DNA from: Taxillus chinensis
Taxonomy: Eukaryota > Streptophyta > Magnoliopsida > Santalales > Loranthaceae
Length of the DNA stretch: 64,000 nucleotides
Reading direction: 5' to 3'
Assembly: GCA_023512835.1 (NCBI GenBank)
Contig: CM042091.1
Span: forward strand, 21,593,506 to 21,657,505
Below, one piece after another: positions 10,489 to 23,251 of this stretch (the stretch's first letter is position 1; each line of letters begins with the position of its first letter). The notes beneath the pieces are model-generated. The model saw only the letters and a program-made list of their open reading frames with translations. It was not told the origin of the DNA and did not search any database. Position numbers and translations under genes: made by a program.

Positions 10489-10936
10489 ATGGTTTAGTGG
10501 ACCTAGGTTAGTGAGGGGTGGTTGATAGACACTTAGAAGCTTTGAAGACTATGGGAGGGCGCCCGATCAACGCAGTCCTTATATGTGTTCGGGTTGATCG
10601 AGGGTTCATCGTATCATCCTAGGAAGCATTTGGGTTAGGTGCATACATGTTCGCGTGACTAAGTGCATATCTAGGCACTAGAAATTACCTGCTAATGATG
10701 CTTTAATGATGTGCTTGTATTGATTATACAATTGGCTATCTGTGGTTTGTTTTTTCTTTGGTGATTAATTGTGCTTAATTGAAAATGCTATAATGCTAGT
10801 TCAAACATAGGAAGTCTAAGAGATTAATCACATAATTTGGTGAATAGAATTAAGGGTGTGGTGGACTTGGTTTCGCCTATGGTTGTTTGACTAGTGCGTG
10901 TAGTTAATAGATATTGTTGATATGTGTTGGTGCAGA
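10489..10936 (+). other. Gypsy1 untranslated leader
   Basis: Noncoding sequence between the PBS and the gag start codon. I see no further structure in it. Confidence 0.6.
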
Positions 10937-12260
10937 ATGGCACCCAAAACAAGGGCTCAAGGTCCAAAGAGAGGAGCTATCCATTGATCAATCGCAGGAG
11001 AGCAGAGTTCTCCAAAGAATCGCCTTGGGTTCAGATATTGCTACCGATTGGGGCTCAACATGAGCCAAATCCAGGGTGCCATGCAGGGTACCATGAGAGA
11101 GGTGGCCAAGAGAAGTGATGCGGGAGAACCGAGGAGGCAACAAGATCTCAAGACGAGTAGCGTGCAGGAGGTTACGGAGGAGAGCCAACCCCGGACACGA
11201 TAAGCTCCGCCTCGTGCATCGATCGACTAGGTGAGTTGGTTCTTGAAGCGGCCGATGAAGTTTGAGGCAAATACGAGACCCGATGAGGCCAAGGAATGGG
11301 TCAAATGGACAGAAGACATCTTCGAGCTAATCCAGTGCCCGAAGAGGCTAAGGTCCGCTTAGCCTCACATTTCCTAGTAGGTGGGGCCCACAGTGTGGTG
11401 GGACGCTGTGAAGCATGTTCACGAGAGCCCGATGGCATGGGAAGACTTTGTGGAGCTCTTCTACACAGAGTATTTCCTGCTGCGTGCGTTACAGGAGGCG
11501 ACGGGAGTACTACACTGGAGTAGGGGCGGTCGGATTGTGGCCAGTATGTCATCGCTTCACCGAGCTAGGGAGATTTGCCCTAGAGTTATGGAGGGTCGAG
11601 GCTAATAAGACCCAGGATTTCAGATGGGTTGAGACCATCACTCAGAGGATCGACCATGATGGAGTTGACCACTTACATTGATGTGGTCAACAAGGCACTT
11701 ATTGGAGAGCGGGACTTAAACCAGATCAGGACTGGAAACCAGGGAGCTCATGGGCCCTAGCCAAAAGAGGCCAAGAGAGGAGCGCCGAGGACAAAGTGGG
11801 ACAAGAGGCCGGTGCCCAAATTCCCACATTCAGAAACTCAGCAGCGATTCTACCTCACGGTTTTTGGGGACATGTCGATCTTGTGGACTTCGGGGGACAC
11901 AAGGAGGCGGGTGTAGGCGGAAGAATGGCAACCCACTCCAGTAGCTTTCGATGTGGGGACTAGGACAAGGATAGGAGAGTGTCCTTTTGCCGGCTGGCTA
12001 GTGTTGGGGGGCCACATCGACCTCGTGACCAGGGCCGTAGGAGCGGGACTCTATATCGAGGCCACCTCGATCAGATGACCAAGACAGGGATGACCTGCTA
12101 CACACAGCCTCGGGCTGGGAGGCCCAGGCCCAGGAGGGACGGAATGATCGAGCTACGATGAGTCAGGGCCAGCACAGCGTGCGAAGGGGAGGAACTATGC
12201 TATCACCGACAGAGAGGTAGGAGTTCCACCAACAGAGCGCAGTCGTGGCTAGTGCGGTGA
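10937..12260 (+). pseudogene. Gypsy1 gag
   Basis: ATG at 10937 starts MAPKTRAQGP. The three frames below it give pieces of a Ty3/gypsy gag, including MKFEANTRPDEAKEWVKWTEDIF (about 11248-11320) and a region rich in Arg and Gly after 11740. Gag would form the virus-like particle. No intact CCHC zinc knuckle could be read. Multiple stops and frameshifts mean no functional product. Confidence 0.65.
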
Positions 12261-13640
12261 GAGGTACAATTTTGGTTTCACGCACTATTTGTACTTGTTT
12301 TGATTGATCGGTGCTACACACTCGTTCATTGCAAACTCCACCGTAGGGGATTAGAGTTGGATTGTACTACTATTGATCAGCCCCTTGTGGTCGATACACC
12401 CGTAGGGGCTTGGGGGTGATTGATAGGGTCCGTTTGGGATGTGAGGTTACTCTCGGAGGTGTTGACCTCCGGTGTAACCTATTTGTGATGCACTTCGATG
12501 CTTTTGATGTGATATTGGGTATGGACTCGGTTGACCTGTGTAGAGGCGGTGATTGAGTGTTATAGGCGACGAGTGACCTTCCCTCACACCGAGGGCATTC
12601 GAGGCACCTTCGTGGGTGAGTGGTCTGAGGATGCATGCAGGTTAGGGCCTTTGAAGCATGGGTGGGGTGATGTAACCCATCGGTTAGCCATTCCAACTCT
12701 AGTTGACCCCTAGCAGAGAGTAAGGTGGCGTTACCCAAGGTGGTGGATCGGCTTCCGACGTTTTTCCCGATGACTTGGTTGACTTACCACCGAGAGAGAG
12801 AGGTGGACTTCTCGATGAAGTTGCTACTCGGGACAGACCTATGAGATTAGTAGCTTGTGAGAATGGCACCAGTTGAGCTTCGAGAGCCCAAGAGGCGGAT
12901 TGACATTTTTTTTGGCGCGTGGTTTCATTAGACGGAGTAGTTCTCCTTGGAGTGCTCGGTTGTTAGTCGCCAAAAGGCGGATGGTTCGCTTCGGTTGTGT
13001 ATTGACTACCGATGGTTGAACCAGGTGACAAGGAAGAACGGATATCCCCTACCGAGGATCAATGATTTGTTTGACCTCGACAGGGGGTGCCCGTTGGTTT
13101 TCCAAGATTGATTTGAGGTCTGGATACCATCACCGTATGTGCGGGAGTTAGACATTCCGAAGACAGACCTTGAGCTTGCAAATATGGCCATTATGAGTGG
13201 TGGTGATGCCCTTTGGCTCACAAATGATCCAGCGGTGTTCATGGGGTTGATGAACGGATTTTCACACCTTATCTTGATCGGTTCGTGGTAGTCTTTATAG
13301 ATGATATCCCGATTTATTCCCGGACGCAGAACGAGATGAGGAGCATTTACGGGTGGTGTTGCGGACGTCGAGAGACCATAGGCTGTATGCAAAGTTCACA
13401 AAATGTGACTTTTGGCTATAGCGTGTGAAATTCTTAGGGCATGTGGTATCATCGGAGGGTATCACAAAGGATCCTGGCAAGATTGAGGCGGTGATGTCAT
13501 GGAAGTGCCCAACCAACGTTTTTGAGATTCGGAGTTTTCGGGGTTGGGCAGTTATTATAGGAGGTTTGTTAAGGACTTCTCTTGTTTAGTCGCACCGATG
13601 ACCCGGCTTGACCCGAAGGAGCACGTTTGACTGGTCGGAT
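12261..13640 (+). pseudogene. Gypsy1 protease and reverse transcriptase
   Basis: Fragments in shifting frames match chromovirus pol. [13 protein letters not shown] (about 13035-13075) is the start of RT, and [14 protein letters not shown] (about 13280-13322) holds the catalytic FIDD box. [23 protein letters not shown] and [10 protein letters not shown] follow (about 13425-13540). The protease region near 12280-12340 is only weakly recognisable. RT would copy element RNA into DNA; stops such as those near 13110 and 13330-13410 abolish it. Confidence 0.75.
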
Positions 13641-13673
13641 GCTTATGAGAGAGGCTTTGGTCACTGAAGGCGA

Positions 13674-14077
13674 TTGACTTCAAGACCTATCCTGGTTCTA
13701 CCATGGGAGGGTGTACCCTATGAGGTTTATTGTGATGCCTCAAATGTTGGTATGGGTTGTGTGCTTATGCAAGAAGGACGGGTAATTGCTTATGGATCTC
13801 GTCGATTGAGGACCCATGAGAAAAATTACCCTACGCACGATTTAGCCGGCGCAGTGATCTTTGCATTGAAGAGTTGGCGCACTATCTCCTTAGGGAGAAG
13901 TTTGTGGTATATACCTACACAAGAGTTTGCGTCGTCTTCTCTCGGCGGGATTTGAATCTTAGGCAGAGGCATTGGGTGGAGTATATGCAACAATTCCAGT
14001 TTGATCTTCGGATATACACCAAGAAGGGGAAGAGCCAGGCAATGGTGGCTCTGTCTTTGTCAAGGAATGGGAGATGA
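13674..14077 (+). pseudogene. Gypsy1 RNase H
   Basis: The frame at 13674-13955 reads [38 protein letters not shown] and [20 protein letters not shown]. The next frame continues [20 protein letters not shown]. These are retroviral-type RNase H phrases of chromoviruses, with the first catalytic Asp in YCDAS. One frameshift (about 13880) separates the parts. Confidence 0.8.
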
Positions 14078-14179
14078 TGGGGCAACTAGTCGCTCCGAGG
14101 TTACAACCGGTGCAGGGGGCGATCTACGGTATCGAGTACGGTTATAGCGATAGCTCGAGTCGCGACGTCCAGTTATTGA

Positions 14180-15310
14180 GGCTCAGTTGGGGGATGTTGA
14201 GTGTGAGGTCATCCGGGATCGGATTGGGGATCGTGCTTCCACAGATTGGACTAAGGATTCCGCCATGTTTTCATGCTTATCGAGGTCGGTTGATTGTTCC
14301 ATCTCCTCTCGGGAGGTAGTTTTACGGAATTTCATAACTCTCGTTTGGCTGTTCATCCTGGGGGAACGAAGATGTATCATCTTGTTCGGCAACTGTTCGG
14401 TGGTCGGGCCTTAAGAAGGCTATTGCGGAGTTTGTTCGACGGTGCTTGACATGCCAAGGAGTCAAGGCCGAGCATTACCGTTTTGGGTGAGTTGCGGTCG
14501 TTACTGTGCCGGAGTGGAAGTGTGATCATGTGACTATGGACTTTGTCACAGGGCTTCCTCGTTCTAGAGGTCATGATACTATTTGGGTTGTTGTGGACCG
14601 TTTGACAAAATCTGCCCACTTTATTCCGATTCGAGAGACCGACCCGGTCCGGACTTTGTGGCAGCTATGTCGACGTAGTGGTGCGATTGCATCGTTTGCC
14701 TTTGTCGATCGTTTCGATAGGGATGCTCGGTTCACTTCACGGTTTTGGCGGTAGTTACGAGCGTGCTTTGGGCACCCGAGTGAACTTGAGTACAGCATAC
14801 CACCCTCAGACAGATGGCGAGTCTGAGTGCACTATTCAAATTCTCGAGGATATGCTTCATGCTTGTGTGTTGGATTTTGGAGGTTGTTGGGAGGCTCACC
14901 TTCCCTTGGTAGAGTTTTCCTCAATACCAGCTATCGGGCTACGATAGGGATGGCGCCATATGAGGCATTGTATGGGCGACCTTGTCGCTCCCCCTATGAT
15001 GGGCCCCGAGGCGGGGAGGCGGTTGTTTTGGTCCCGATATGGTTCAGGAGACTACCGAGTTGGTTCAACTGATCCGACGAGGGATGTTGACGGCCCATAG
15101 TCGATAGAAGTCATATGCTGATAAGCGGTGGCGACCGCTACAATTTGTCGTAGGGGATCGCGTCTTCTTACGAGTCTTGCCACGACGGGGGCACAGACGG
15201 TTTGGGCGAGGTTCCAAACTCTCACCTTGATTTGTGGGTCCTTTCCCTATTATTGCTGTTGTGGGACCGATTGCCTTCACCCCGAGCTGTTTGAGGACGA
15301 ACAGTCCTAA
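14180..15310 (+). pseudogene. Gypsy1 integrase, chromodomain deleted
   Basis: Integrase phrases occur in order: WKCDHVTMDFVTGLPRSRGH and [14 protein letters not shown] (14515-14625, first catalytic Asp), DRDARFTSRFW (second Asp), TAYHPQTDGESE (Glu region, about 14795-14830), [15 protein letters not shown] and finally GPFPIIAVVGPIA. At that point the intact Tekay copy (39430-39775) continues for about 100 residues of integrase C-terminus and chromodomain. Here the sequence jumps straight to HPELFEDEQS and the stop. The domain that would guide insertion to modified chromatin is therefore missing. Frameshifts and stops occur throughout. Confidence 0.8.
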
Positions 15311-15513
15311 GGTGGAGCGGATGTCAGGATCTTCATCATGCATTGAGGTAGTTAACCTTATTGTTTTATTTGTTGTGCTAATTGGTTACCTTGTTCGTGG
15401 GTGTTGTTTGTTTATCTTGTTAGTTAGCGCTATACTTTTGTTAGCCGGGGAAGTACTACCTCGTAGTGGATGACTTGTCTTTTCGGGGATGAAAAGTCCT
15501 AAGGTGGGGAGGA
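15311..15513 (+). other. Gypsy1 3' UTR and polypurine tract
   Basis: Noncoding. The phrase AGTCCTAAGGTGG occurs twice (about 15302 and 15496). The purine run AGGTGGGGAGGA directly before the LTR start at 15514 is the plus-strand primer. Confidence 0.75.
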
Positions 15514-16199
15514 TGTAAAGGCCTGTACCTGTGTTAGGCCGAATAGAGTTTGGAATATTTCTTCGACAATAGGCCTTAGCGTTAGCGTTTGAGTTTATTA
15601 ATATTATTTTAATATCTGGAATTTATTAATGGGCGTTATTATTATTATAATTATTTTAATATTTTGGGTTTCCAATTACTATGACGTTAATATTATTATG
15701 ATTATTTGAGTCTTTGGATTATGGTTACATTAATCAATGCTATGCCGATTAACATTATTAGTGCGGTTATTGAGTTTATTATTATGTGAATATTATTAAT
15801 TCACGTATTTTAATATAAATATTTTGTTATTAATAATAAGTTATTATCAAGATTATTATTATTATTGTGATAATTATTAAGATTTTTACTATTATTATTA
15901 TTATTATTAAGGTAGTATAAATAGAGGAGGACTAGGGTAGAACACTACATTCGTTGTGTGTGCACAGAATCTTGTTGGAAAGAGCAATTAGTTGAAGCCA
16001 TCGTTGCGTTCAATCAATCCTTCGAGACTAGATTCAGGTAGGTGACTCTTTGATTTCGTTATTTGTATGCACGCAAATTTTGAGGGATTGGGTTGAAACT
16101 CTTGTGTATTATGTATATACGTATATGAGCATATCTACATAATTATGTATGTCGGACGTGGGGAGAACGATGACGACGGCGCCGCCCTCCTTGTGAAGC
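15514..16199 (+). mobile_element. 3' LTR of Gypsy1, first part
   Basis: It starts TGTAAAGGCCTGTACC and follows the 5' LTR closely up to CCTCCTTGTGAAGC, where the Athila element has inserted. It continues at 52017 after the duplicated GAAGC. Confidence 0.93.
16195..16199. other. Target site duplication GAAGC (left)
   Basis: GAAGC at 16195-16199 is repeated at 52012-52016 and brackets the Athila nest. Confidence 0.93.
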
Positions 16200-17701
16200 T
16201 GACGAATGGGTATTTCGTGAGCGAAACCCAAGTGAGGGTTAAGCTACTGTCATTTAAATCCCTTCCCAAAATATTAATTCCCTTAACTAATGTTAAATAG
16301 AATAGCGACAAGAAAGGGGTCGATCCCACAGAGATTACCAAGTTATCTAGCTTTAACTCAAATCACCAAATTAATCTTGCTTAAAAACAATGTCTCGGCA
16401 AACAAAATTGTGTTTTAAAATTACTTTACCGAAAGCCTAATTGCAATTGAAATAACTAAAAACGTTGGATTTAGAATCAAGGATTAAGGCATCTAAGGTC
16501 ACAATTTCACCTCTCTATGTTATCTCTATTGGTTCATGGTATTAGGGTTGTCCGATTGAAAACATGCTAAACATAAGCCAAGGACAACAAATGGTCATTG
16601 AAGTCCTTTTAAGAGTTGTATGCCGAATGGTTATCTAAACACACAAACATGCAAAGCCAATAAATCATACTTGCAAAAAGATAATGATCACACCAATTAC
16701 GAATAAGTTATGAATCTCGATCCGCCCCAGGACTAGGGCTAAGAATACCAAGGTGTACATCCAAAGATAGAAATTAAAACAGATTCATAAAACATGCAAA
16801 ACTCAATCATCCAAACCCAATATTCATAAACATAGCAAAGCAACAAGGGGGCTACATTGCTCCCTAGATTATAAGAACTACTCACGCATGATTACAAGCA
16901 AAACCATAACAAAAAAGCTAAACATCTTCTTCAATCCACGCGCGCAACAAGGCTTCAAATCCGGGCTCCAAAATCCGTGACGGGTGATCACGACGAGGCT
17001 GCGACGGTCGCCTCTCCTAGGTCAAGGAGCAACCTCCAAGTCGTGAAGCCTCTCTCTCTCTAAAAACGTGTAGGGGGGTCTAGGATAGATAGCATGGGGC
17101 GTGGAGCCTTTATTTATAGAGGTTGGATGGGCCTTGAGGTGTGTACCCTAGCCCATCATCAAAACGACGTAGTTTTGATAAGTGACACTCCAAACTTTAA
17201 AATCTCTATCTCCCATCCACAATTTGGACATGGGCCTTCAGGAACAAATGATCAGCATGAAAAAATGATAGGATCGGTCCAAAAATATCTCTGCACGTCA
17301 ATTTGCAGGTGATATGGTGAATTCACGTGCAGCCCCAAATCAGCTCAAACTTATCCCCAAGCTTCCTTGCATCCTGTAGAGGCCTGAGAAGCAAAAATAT
17401 GCTTGCACGTGAAATGGGTGAATTCACGTGCAACTCCAAATGCTCTGAAATTTCTGTGGTAGGTAGAGGACATCATTCTAAGCAACTTTTGTTCTTGCAT
17501 GCCAATTGTTTGAGGCCATCTACTATATCAAAAGTGAGCTCCAAAATTTGTCAAAACAGCTTAAAAACGCATGTATTTGCAAATAGCATCTTCCTAGGGG
17601 TTAGAGCAAATATATATGATATATGAAGCAATAAGGCTCTAATCATGCTCTTAAACATCCTAAATAAATACTAGAATAATGGCATAAGATGCACGTTATC
17701 A
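16200..17701 (-). mobile_element. 3' LTR of the Athila element
   Basis: The 1502-bp LTR begins TGACGAATGGGTATTTCG and ends GCACGTTATCA. Read on minus it starts TGATAACGTGCA. It closely matches 50516-52011 and the solo LTR at 4306-5812. U3 carries CACGTG boxes (about 17320-17430), then the palindrome and TATA box. Confidence 0.95.
17110..17179 (-). promoter_or_regulatory. Athila LTR core promoter
   Basis: The ACGT palindrome is at 17158-17179, and on minus it is followed by CTATAAATAAA at about 17110-17120 and a CT/GA-rich leader at 17049-17060. Confidence 0.6.
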
Positions 17702-18945
17702 AATACACCACACTTGAACCACTGCTTGTCCTCAAGCAAAAACATACAAGCATGCAAAAATAAAATAAACACGCAGTCAAACGGAAGAAAAATAAAATAA
17801 CAATCAAGGAGAATCATGGTTTCCTAAGCTTGCAACTCTATCATGATGAAATGGGAATTTAAGCATCAAAACGAATCATAGCTTAGTTCATTCATGTCCA
17901 TATCCCTAGTCCAACAACCATGCAATATCACCACTTAAATTTCAGATATAAGCAAGCAATCCATGATAAAATAGCACCTAGTTTCCCTTTAAGTTCTTAC
18001 CAAGGATAAGCAGCCTCACTCAAATATAATAATTCTCAAGCCCAATACCTATCAATGAACAATGGATAGAAAACTCATCTCTTACACTCGCCATCGACTA
18101 TTGATTAAGTACTTGCCAAGCAATCATGAGAGTTCCCTATTGTGCTCATCAAAGAAAACACTCCCTCTATTCTACTTTATTTGAACTCACACTCTAGTCT
18201 ATTAATGAGAATAAACAAAACATGAGCCAAAGAATTGAGCTCAACACTCTCAAATAAACAAAACTCGGCCAATGTGGCTACCAAACTAACTAATTACTCA
18301 TATGAACATCAAGCCAATGTGGCTTTTATTTTGAATCCCTCTTTTCTTTTCTTTTGGTTTTTTTAAGTAATAACCTTACAAGGTTGCATTTTATGCTCTC
18401 CCTTGATGGATTATTCACTTTTCTTTTTTACTCATATAACACATAAATAAGATCGATTTTTCTAATGCATACCCCTTGCCATTTTGCTACATAAGGAGAG
18501 ACAGAAATTCATTGATGTCTCACATCCCATTTCCCAATTAAGTGATGGCTTTTTCACATTCTATATCACAGCCTTTTCCAATAATATCACAAAATAAAGA
18601 AAAGGATGCAAAGACAGTCACAGTGACTTAGAGGTCTTGCATCCTAACTCCACACACCAAACACTGAGCATTAATAAGTAATCACATGCTTACTTGACTC
18701 CTACCATTAAATAACCAATGTTGAATGCAAGAAGAGTATCAATTATTAACCCATACCCTAAAATGGCACTCAAAGGCTAAAAGAAAGTTGTTCTCATTTT
18801 TCATTTCTTTTTCACTCAACTTTAAGGGTTACCTGGTCTATCATAGCATTTCATGTTTAACTAATATTCAAAACTCAGCTCCAAAAATATGGTGATATCA
18901 TTCAAAAGATAAAGACATGATCAAACCAAATCAGAGCACATTTTG
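17702..18945 (-). other. Athila 3' noncoding region (outer copy)
   Basis: No reading frame is recognised. Directly against the LTR the minus strand reads AAGTGTGGTGTATT, the usual Athila polypurine-like site (17702-17715). The remainder matches 34129-34647 and 41718-41980 nearly base for base. Homology to Athila stops at about 18945, where SIRE LTR sequence begins abruptly. Confidence 0.8.
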
Positions 18946-19207
18946 ACCCTGTGTATGCACAAGCGGCTTTAATTTTTGGAGATAGAATTTGGCTAATGTG
19001 TGAGTTCATTTGTAAACAGAGTGTAAGAGAGTCTTGTTTCTATTTTGTTGTATTTATCTTATGATAATAAAACAAAATACTTTCACTATCTGGTTATCTT
19101 CCGCAGTGATTCTATCACTTAACTAGATAAGTGTTTGTGTCTTAAGAGAAAGAAAAGAGTTTCGATAAGAGCCTATTCACCCCCCTCTAGGCTCCAAGGG
19201 ACCATCA
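18946..19207 (+). mobile_element. 5' LTR remnant of plus-strand SIRE-type element
   Basis: These 262 bp match the end of the SIRE 3' LTR (30436-30700) with about ten differences counted by eye. They include the AATAAAACAAAATAC polyadenylation-like stretch and the end CTCTAGGCTCCAAGGGACCATCA-type terminus. The first roughly 990 bp of the LTR are missing, so this element is truncated at its 5' end. Confidence 0.88.
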
Positions 19208-19209
19208 AG

Positions 19210-19221
19210 TGGTATCAGAGC
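19210..19221 (+). other. Primer binding site (initiator-Met tRNA type)
   Basis: TGGTATCAGAGC, an exact plant initiator-Met PBS, 2 bp after the LTR end. Confidence 0.92.
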
Positions 19222-19268
19222 AAGTTCTATTTGTTCTAAGTAGAGATCCCACTCTTTCAATCTCAGAA

Positions 19269-20345
19269 ATGGCCGAAGAAAGCAGTATGTTATTCAACAC
19301 TCGCCTTAACTCCGGAGGTGCACAGGAGCTCATCCCGAATCGAAGCAGCAATGAAAATGTCGACCCACCTCAACCTGCTACTGCCGCCGGTTCTCAACCA
19401 CGGAGTTTTGGCTTTACTTTGATGAAACCGCCCAAATTCACACCTGAGCTTTTCTCCCAGTGGAAAGCTCGCATGAAGATGTTTATGGTATGCCATGATC
19501 ATCTTATGTGGCCATGTCTTCATCAGGAGATTCCAATTCTGATGACTATCGGAGAACATGGAGTTAGGAGGCCAAAGACAGATGCTGAACTTACCAACGA
19601 TGAAAGAGCCTGGCAATGCGCTAGTGAAAAGGCTCTGGCTTATGTTACATCGTCTTTGGATTCCGAGGCTTTCCACGGACGTCCAGTGGTCGCACGACGA
19701 AGAAAAGCCGTTTGGGACAACCGACAATCCTCTATGAGGGAGTCGATCCGAGATGCGAACGTGATCCGTACTCTCCAACGTAACTTTGAGAGTTTCAATC
19801 ATAAATCGGGCGAATCACTCGAAAGCATCTATCGGAGATTCGGCAAGCTCATTCTTGAGCTGAACACTGTCAATGAGCACTATTCTCAATCCCAGATCAA
19901 TGACAAGTTCTTTCGCTCCTTGCTAGATCGCTACTACTCCAAACAACTCCAGATGCAATCAGACAAGAACCGGCGATATGTTCCCCTTGAAGAATTATAT
20001 GGAGAGCTGGGACTCACGAAGTCGAGTCTAAGTACTCGACCGGGATGAGAAAATAGCTCGAAAAGAAAAGGGGGTAGCTCTCAAAGCTACGAATGTCTAA
20101 ACATACTCGAGGAATGATGATACGGACGTGTCCGAGAATTCGATTCGACGAGGAGGAGGAGATAGCACTTCTTGTCAAATCGTTTGAGTGATTCCTACGG
20201 AAAAGGCAAAGGGTTCAGGAGACGCTCATCATCATCTTTCCCAAGGAAGGAGCGACCGGAGTCCGGTTCCAGGAATGCTTCAACCGTGGGAAAACCGGTC
20301 AACGGGCCAAGGAATGCGGGTCCAAATCAAAAGTGGCCGAGAAAA
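19269..20345 (+). pseudogene. SIRE gag (capsid/nucleocapsid)
   Basis: The start is chosen at 19269 (MAEESSMLF), downstream of an in-frame ATG at 19209 that overlaps the PBS. The frame stays open to TGA at 20046-20048 and gives a copia capsid-like protein. Features include FTLMKPPKFTPELFSQWKARM, LTNDERAWQCASEKALAYV and the helical stretch SGESLESIYRRFGKLILEL. After a frameshift, 20276-20317 encodes CFNRGKTGQRAKEC. That is a CCHC zinc knuckle in which the second Cys is Arg and the His is Gln, so RNA binding would be lost. Gag forms cytoplasmic virus-like particles. Confidence 0.82.
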
Positions 20346-21599
20346 GTGACAAGGTAACTCCTCTTGCTCCACCTCAAACAACGGCAAGAACAAGAGGAAG
20401 GCGCTCGTGACAAAATACATGAGTGGCTCGGAAGAAGAGGAGGAATCCTCGGATGATGAGCCAACCACTAAGCCGAACGTCGCCTCATGGCAAATCTTGA
20501 GGTACCTTCTATCTTTGAGCTCCGAGTAAATTAGAATCTCTTACTACTATATGTGATCATGAAAAGAATGAGAGACTAATAATTACTCAAATGTACAAAG
20601 ATATGGAAAGTCGAATAAACGTCTTGAATTTACTATTAATAGACTCGAAAAGGACATCAACGACTTCGGAGGAAAAGAAGCTTGGTATCACGATCTAAGA
20701 GCTGAAAATCATTTGTTAAATACCAATCTCTCGGGCCTAAAAAGTTATAGTAAAAAGACTCGAAAATGAACTAGAACAGAAAAGGAAATAAATCGTAAGT
20801 GGCTAAAATCCGGGAAATAGCCTCTACCTTTAGGGCCCGATCCGACGACATCCGAGTCAAACCTGGCCTAGGTTTCGAGTCATCAACATCCATAGCTCAA
20901 GCTTCTGAGTGTCCTCCGGATTTCACTCCTAAACTAACCAACTTATATCCTTTAGTACATCTAAACCGTTGGATGGTTTCATTTCAAGTGGCACCATAGT
21001 TTATGACTATGGAGTCGAGGTCATATCGTGCACTTCCCGAAGCAAGTAGCACCCGTAACTAAAGATGAAGGGAAGGTCATTTGCAGTTAAAGCCAAAATG
21101 GCACCAAAAAGAAAGACAAGGCTAAGGCTGATCATCTAGGGCCAAGAGCACGTCACCCAAACGCAATGGATTAGGCCACAGGAACGCAGTAGAAAGTCTA
21201 TAAAATCTAAGAGACCTGTATCCCCCGTTTGTACTTCACATTATAGTGTTTGTTCCATCCGTAGGGAAATAGGTCATTATCACTATGAATGTTGGAGTTT
21301 ATCCGATAACCGGCTTTGTAATCAATTTCATATCAATAAAGATCAGTTAAACAAAAAGGGTTCTTCGAGCAAAACAAAATCTAAACCTCGAAGGAGTATC
21401 TCTCCCAAGAAAACCCAAATAAAAGAGGTAGTCGAAACTAACAAGCTAAAGTCAACTTGGAGAGCTAAAAGTCCTAGCAAAATAAAATCCGTAAATGTTG
21501 ACAATACCGGCTGCTCTCTCTTAACCGCCCAAAACAAGTTTGGGCACCAAAAGTGTAAATTGTTGTCTTTCAGGAGCATCTCCGAATGCATTGCCGGAT

Positions 21600-21780
21600 C
21601 ACTTGAAGTTAAAGATCAATAAAAGCAAGTGGATCCTTGATAGTGGATGCTCCGACATATGACGGTGATCAGACTCGCTTGTAGAAGTTAATGATAAACA
21701 AGGTCCATCCGTTTCATATGGCGACAACAACGAAGGTAAAGCTGTCGGGTATGGCACCTTAACTAACGGCTATGTATCAA
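21600..21780 (+). pseudogene. SIRE aspartic protease
   Basis: The frame around 21630 reads KWILDSGCS, the copia protease active site, with catalytic Asp at 21639-21641. A TGA follows within five codons where the HMTG continuation is expected. Between gag and here (20350-21600) pol sequence is too decayed to assign. Confidence 0.75.
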
Positions 21781-22545
21781 TCACTAGAGTTGCACTAGTC
21801 GAAGGTTTAAAGCATAATTTGCTAAGTGTCAGTAATTTATGTGATAAAGGATTTACCGTTTCCTTTTTGTCCAACACCTGTACAATAAGAGAAAACTTAT
21901 CCGGAGATATTAAGTTATCCGGATCAAGAGATGGGGACATATATTCAGTGGTCTTAAGAAATAATTCTTCTGACCATGTATGCTTCCTCACTAAAGCATC
22001 AGATAAAGACAGTTGGCTATGGCACAAGCGATGCGCTCATTTAAACTTCAAGACTTTGTCTAAATTAGCGTCACTTTGATCTTGTCACTGGTCTACCTAA
22101 ACTCAAGTTCTCCAGAGACTCTCTCTGTCGAGAATGCCAACGGGCAAACAGACCAAACATAGCTTTAAGAGCAAATTAGTTAATTCAATAACTGCTCCTC
22201 TACAACTTCTTCATATGGACCTATGTGGTCCTATATCTGTTCCGTCACTAGCTGGTGCGAGATATACCCTAGTAGTTATGGATGATTTCACCAGATACAC
22301 ATGGGTGATGTTCCTGAAATCAAAGGATCAAACTTTTGAGCATCTAGTAGATCTCTTCAACTGGATAAGCAACTCACAAGGACTGAGCATAAAGTGCATC
22401 AGAGTGATCATGGTACTGAATTTGATTTTTCGAAATGAGATCATATTGTTCAACAGCAGGGCATACAACATGACTTCTTTGCTCCCGAACTCCACAACAA
22501 AATGGAGTAGTCGAGCGCAAGAATCGTACTTTAGTTAAGCTGGTA
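21781..22545 (+). pseudogene. SIRE integrase (pre-integrase and catalytic core)
   Basis: The frame at 21819-22079 holds the pre-integrase zinc region with WLWHKRCAHLNFKTLSKLA. The frame at 22134-22538 holds the core: LLHMDLCGPISVPSLAGARY (first Asp) and VVMDDFTRYTWVMFLKSK, then a frameshift near the second Asp (about 22400), after which PQQNGVVER-type coding is present in another frame near 22490. Two or more frameshifts and a stop inactivate it. The order protease-integrase-RT is the copia hallmark. Confidence 0.82.
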
Positions 22546-22723
22546 GATCCATGTTAGCGGGGGCAACGCTTCCTCTCGCTCCATGGGCTGAAGTGTCCAC
22601 CGCTGCAATTGTTGAGAAAGAACTCTAATAAATAAATCTACCATGAAAACACCCTATGAGATGTGGAGAGGATGAAAACCTTCAATTTCACATTTCAGAG
22701 CTTTTGGGTGTACTTGCTATATA

Positions 22724-23209
22724 TTGATAAATGGCAAAGAGACCCGGAATAAATTTGAACCAAAATCTGATGATGGGATTTTTGTTGGGTACTCATTACA
22801 TAGCAAGGCTTATCGGGTCTTCAATAGAAAACTTTTCAAAGTTGAAGAATCTATCCATGTGACTTTTGATGAAACTAACCTTGATTGGTCAAAAGTCGGT
22901 TCTTCTAGTTCAAATGTGCAGGTCATGGACAGCAACGTCGATTATTCGAAGTTTATGAATGTTCCTGTTACACATCTTGACCAACCACGTGGCATCAGCG
23001 AAGCACAAAGAAATTATATGGATGATGCTACGGATGACTCGGACTCCGGACTACCATTTAGCTCCGGATATACTCCTACGGATACCCAAAATTCCGGAGC
23101 ACCTTCAAGTCCGTCCGGACTAGTTAACACTGAAAGAAACAGTGTTGAAGAACCATCTAGTTCATCCGTACCTCTCAATACGGAAACATCTAGTCCGGAT
23201 GAAGCTTAA
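22724..23209 (+). pseudogene. SIRE integrase C-terminal region and linker to RT
   Basis: The 161-codon frame begins GKETRNKFEPKSDDGIFVGYS, SKAYRVFN and VEESIHVTFDE, the conserved copia integrase C-terminal region. A Ser/Pro/Thr-rich linker follows (SSGYTPTDTQNSGAPSSPSG) and leads into RT. The frame ends at TAA 23207-23209. Confidence 0.8.
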
Positions 23210-23251
23210 CCGGCGGATACAATCGAACCACCTAATGGGAAGAGCTTCAAA

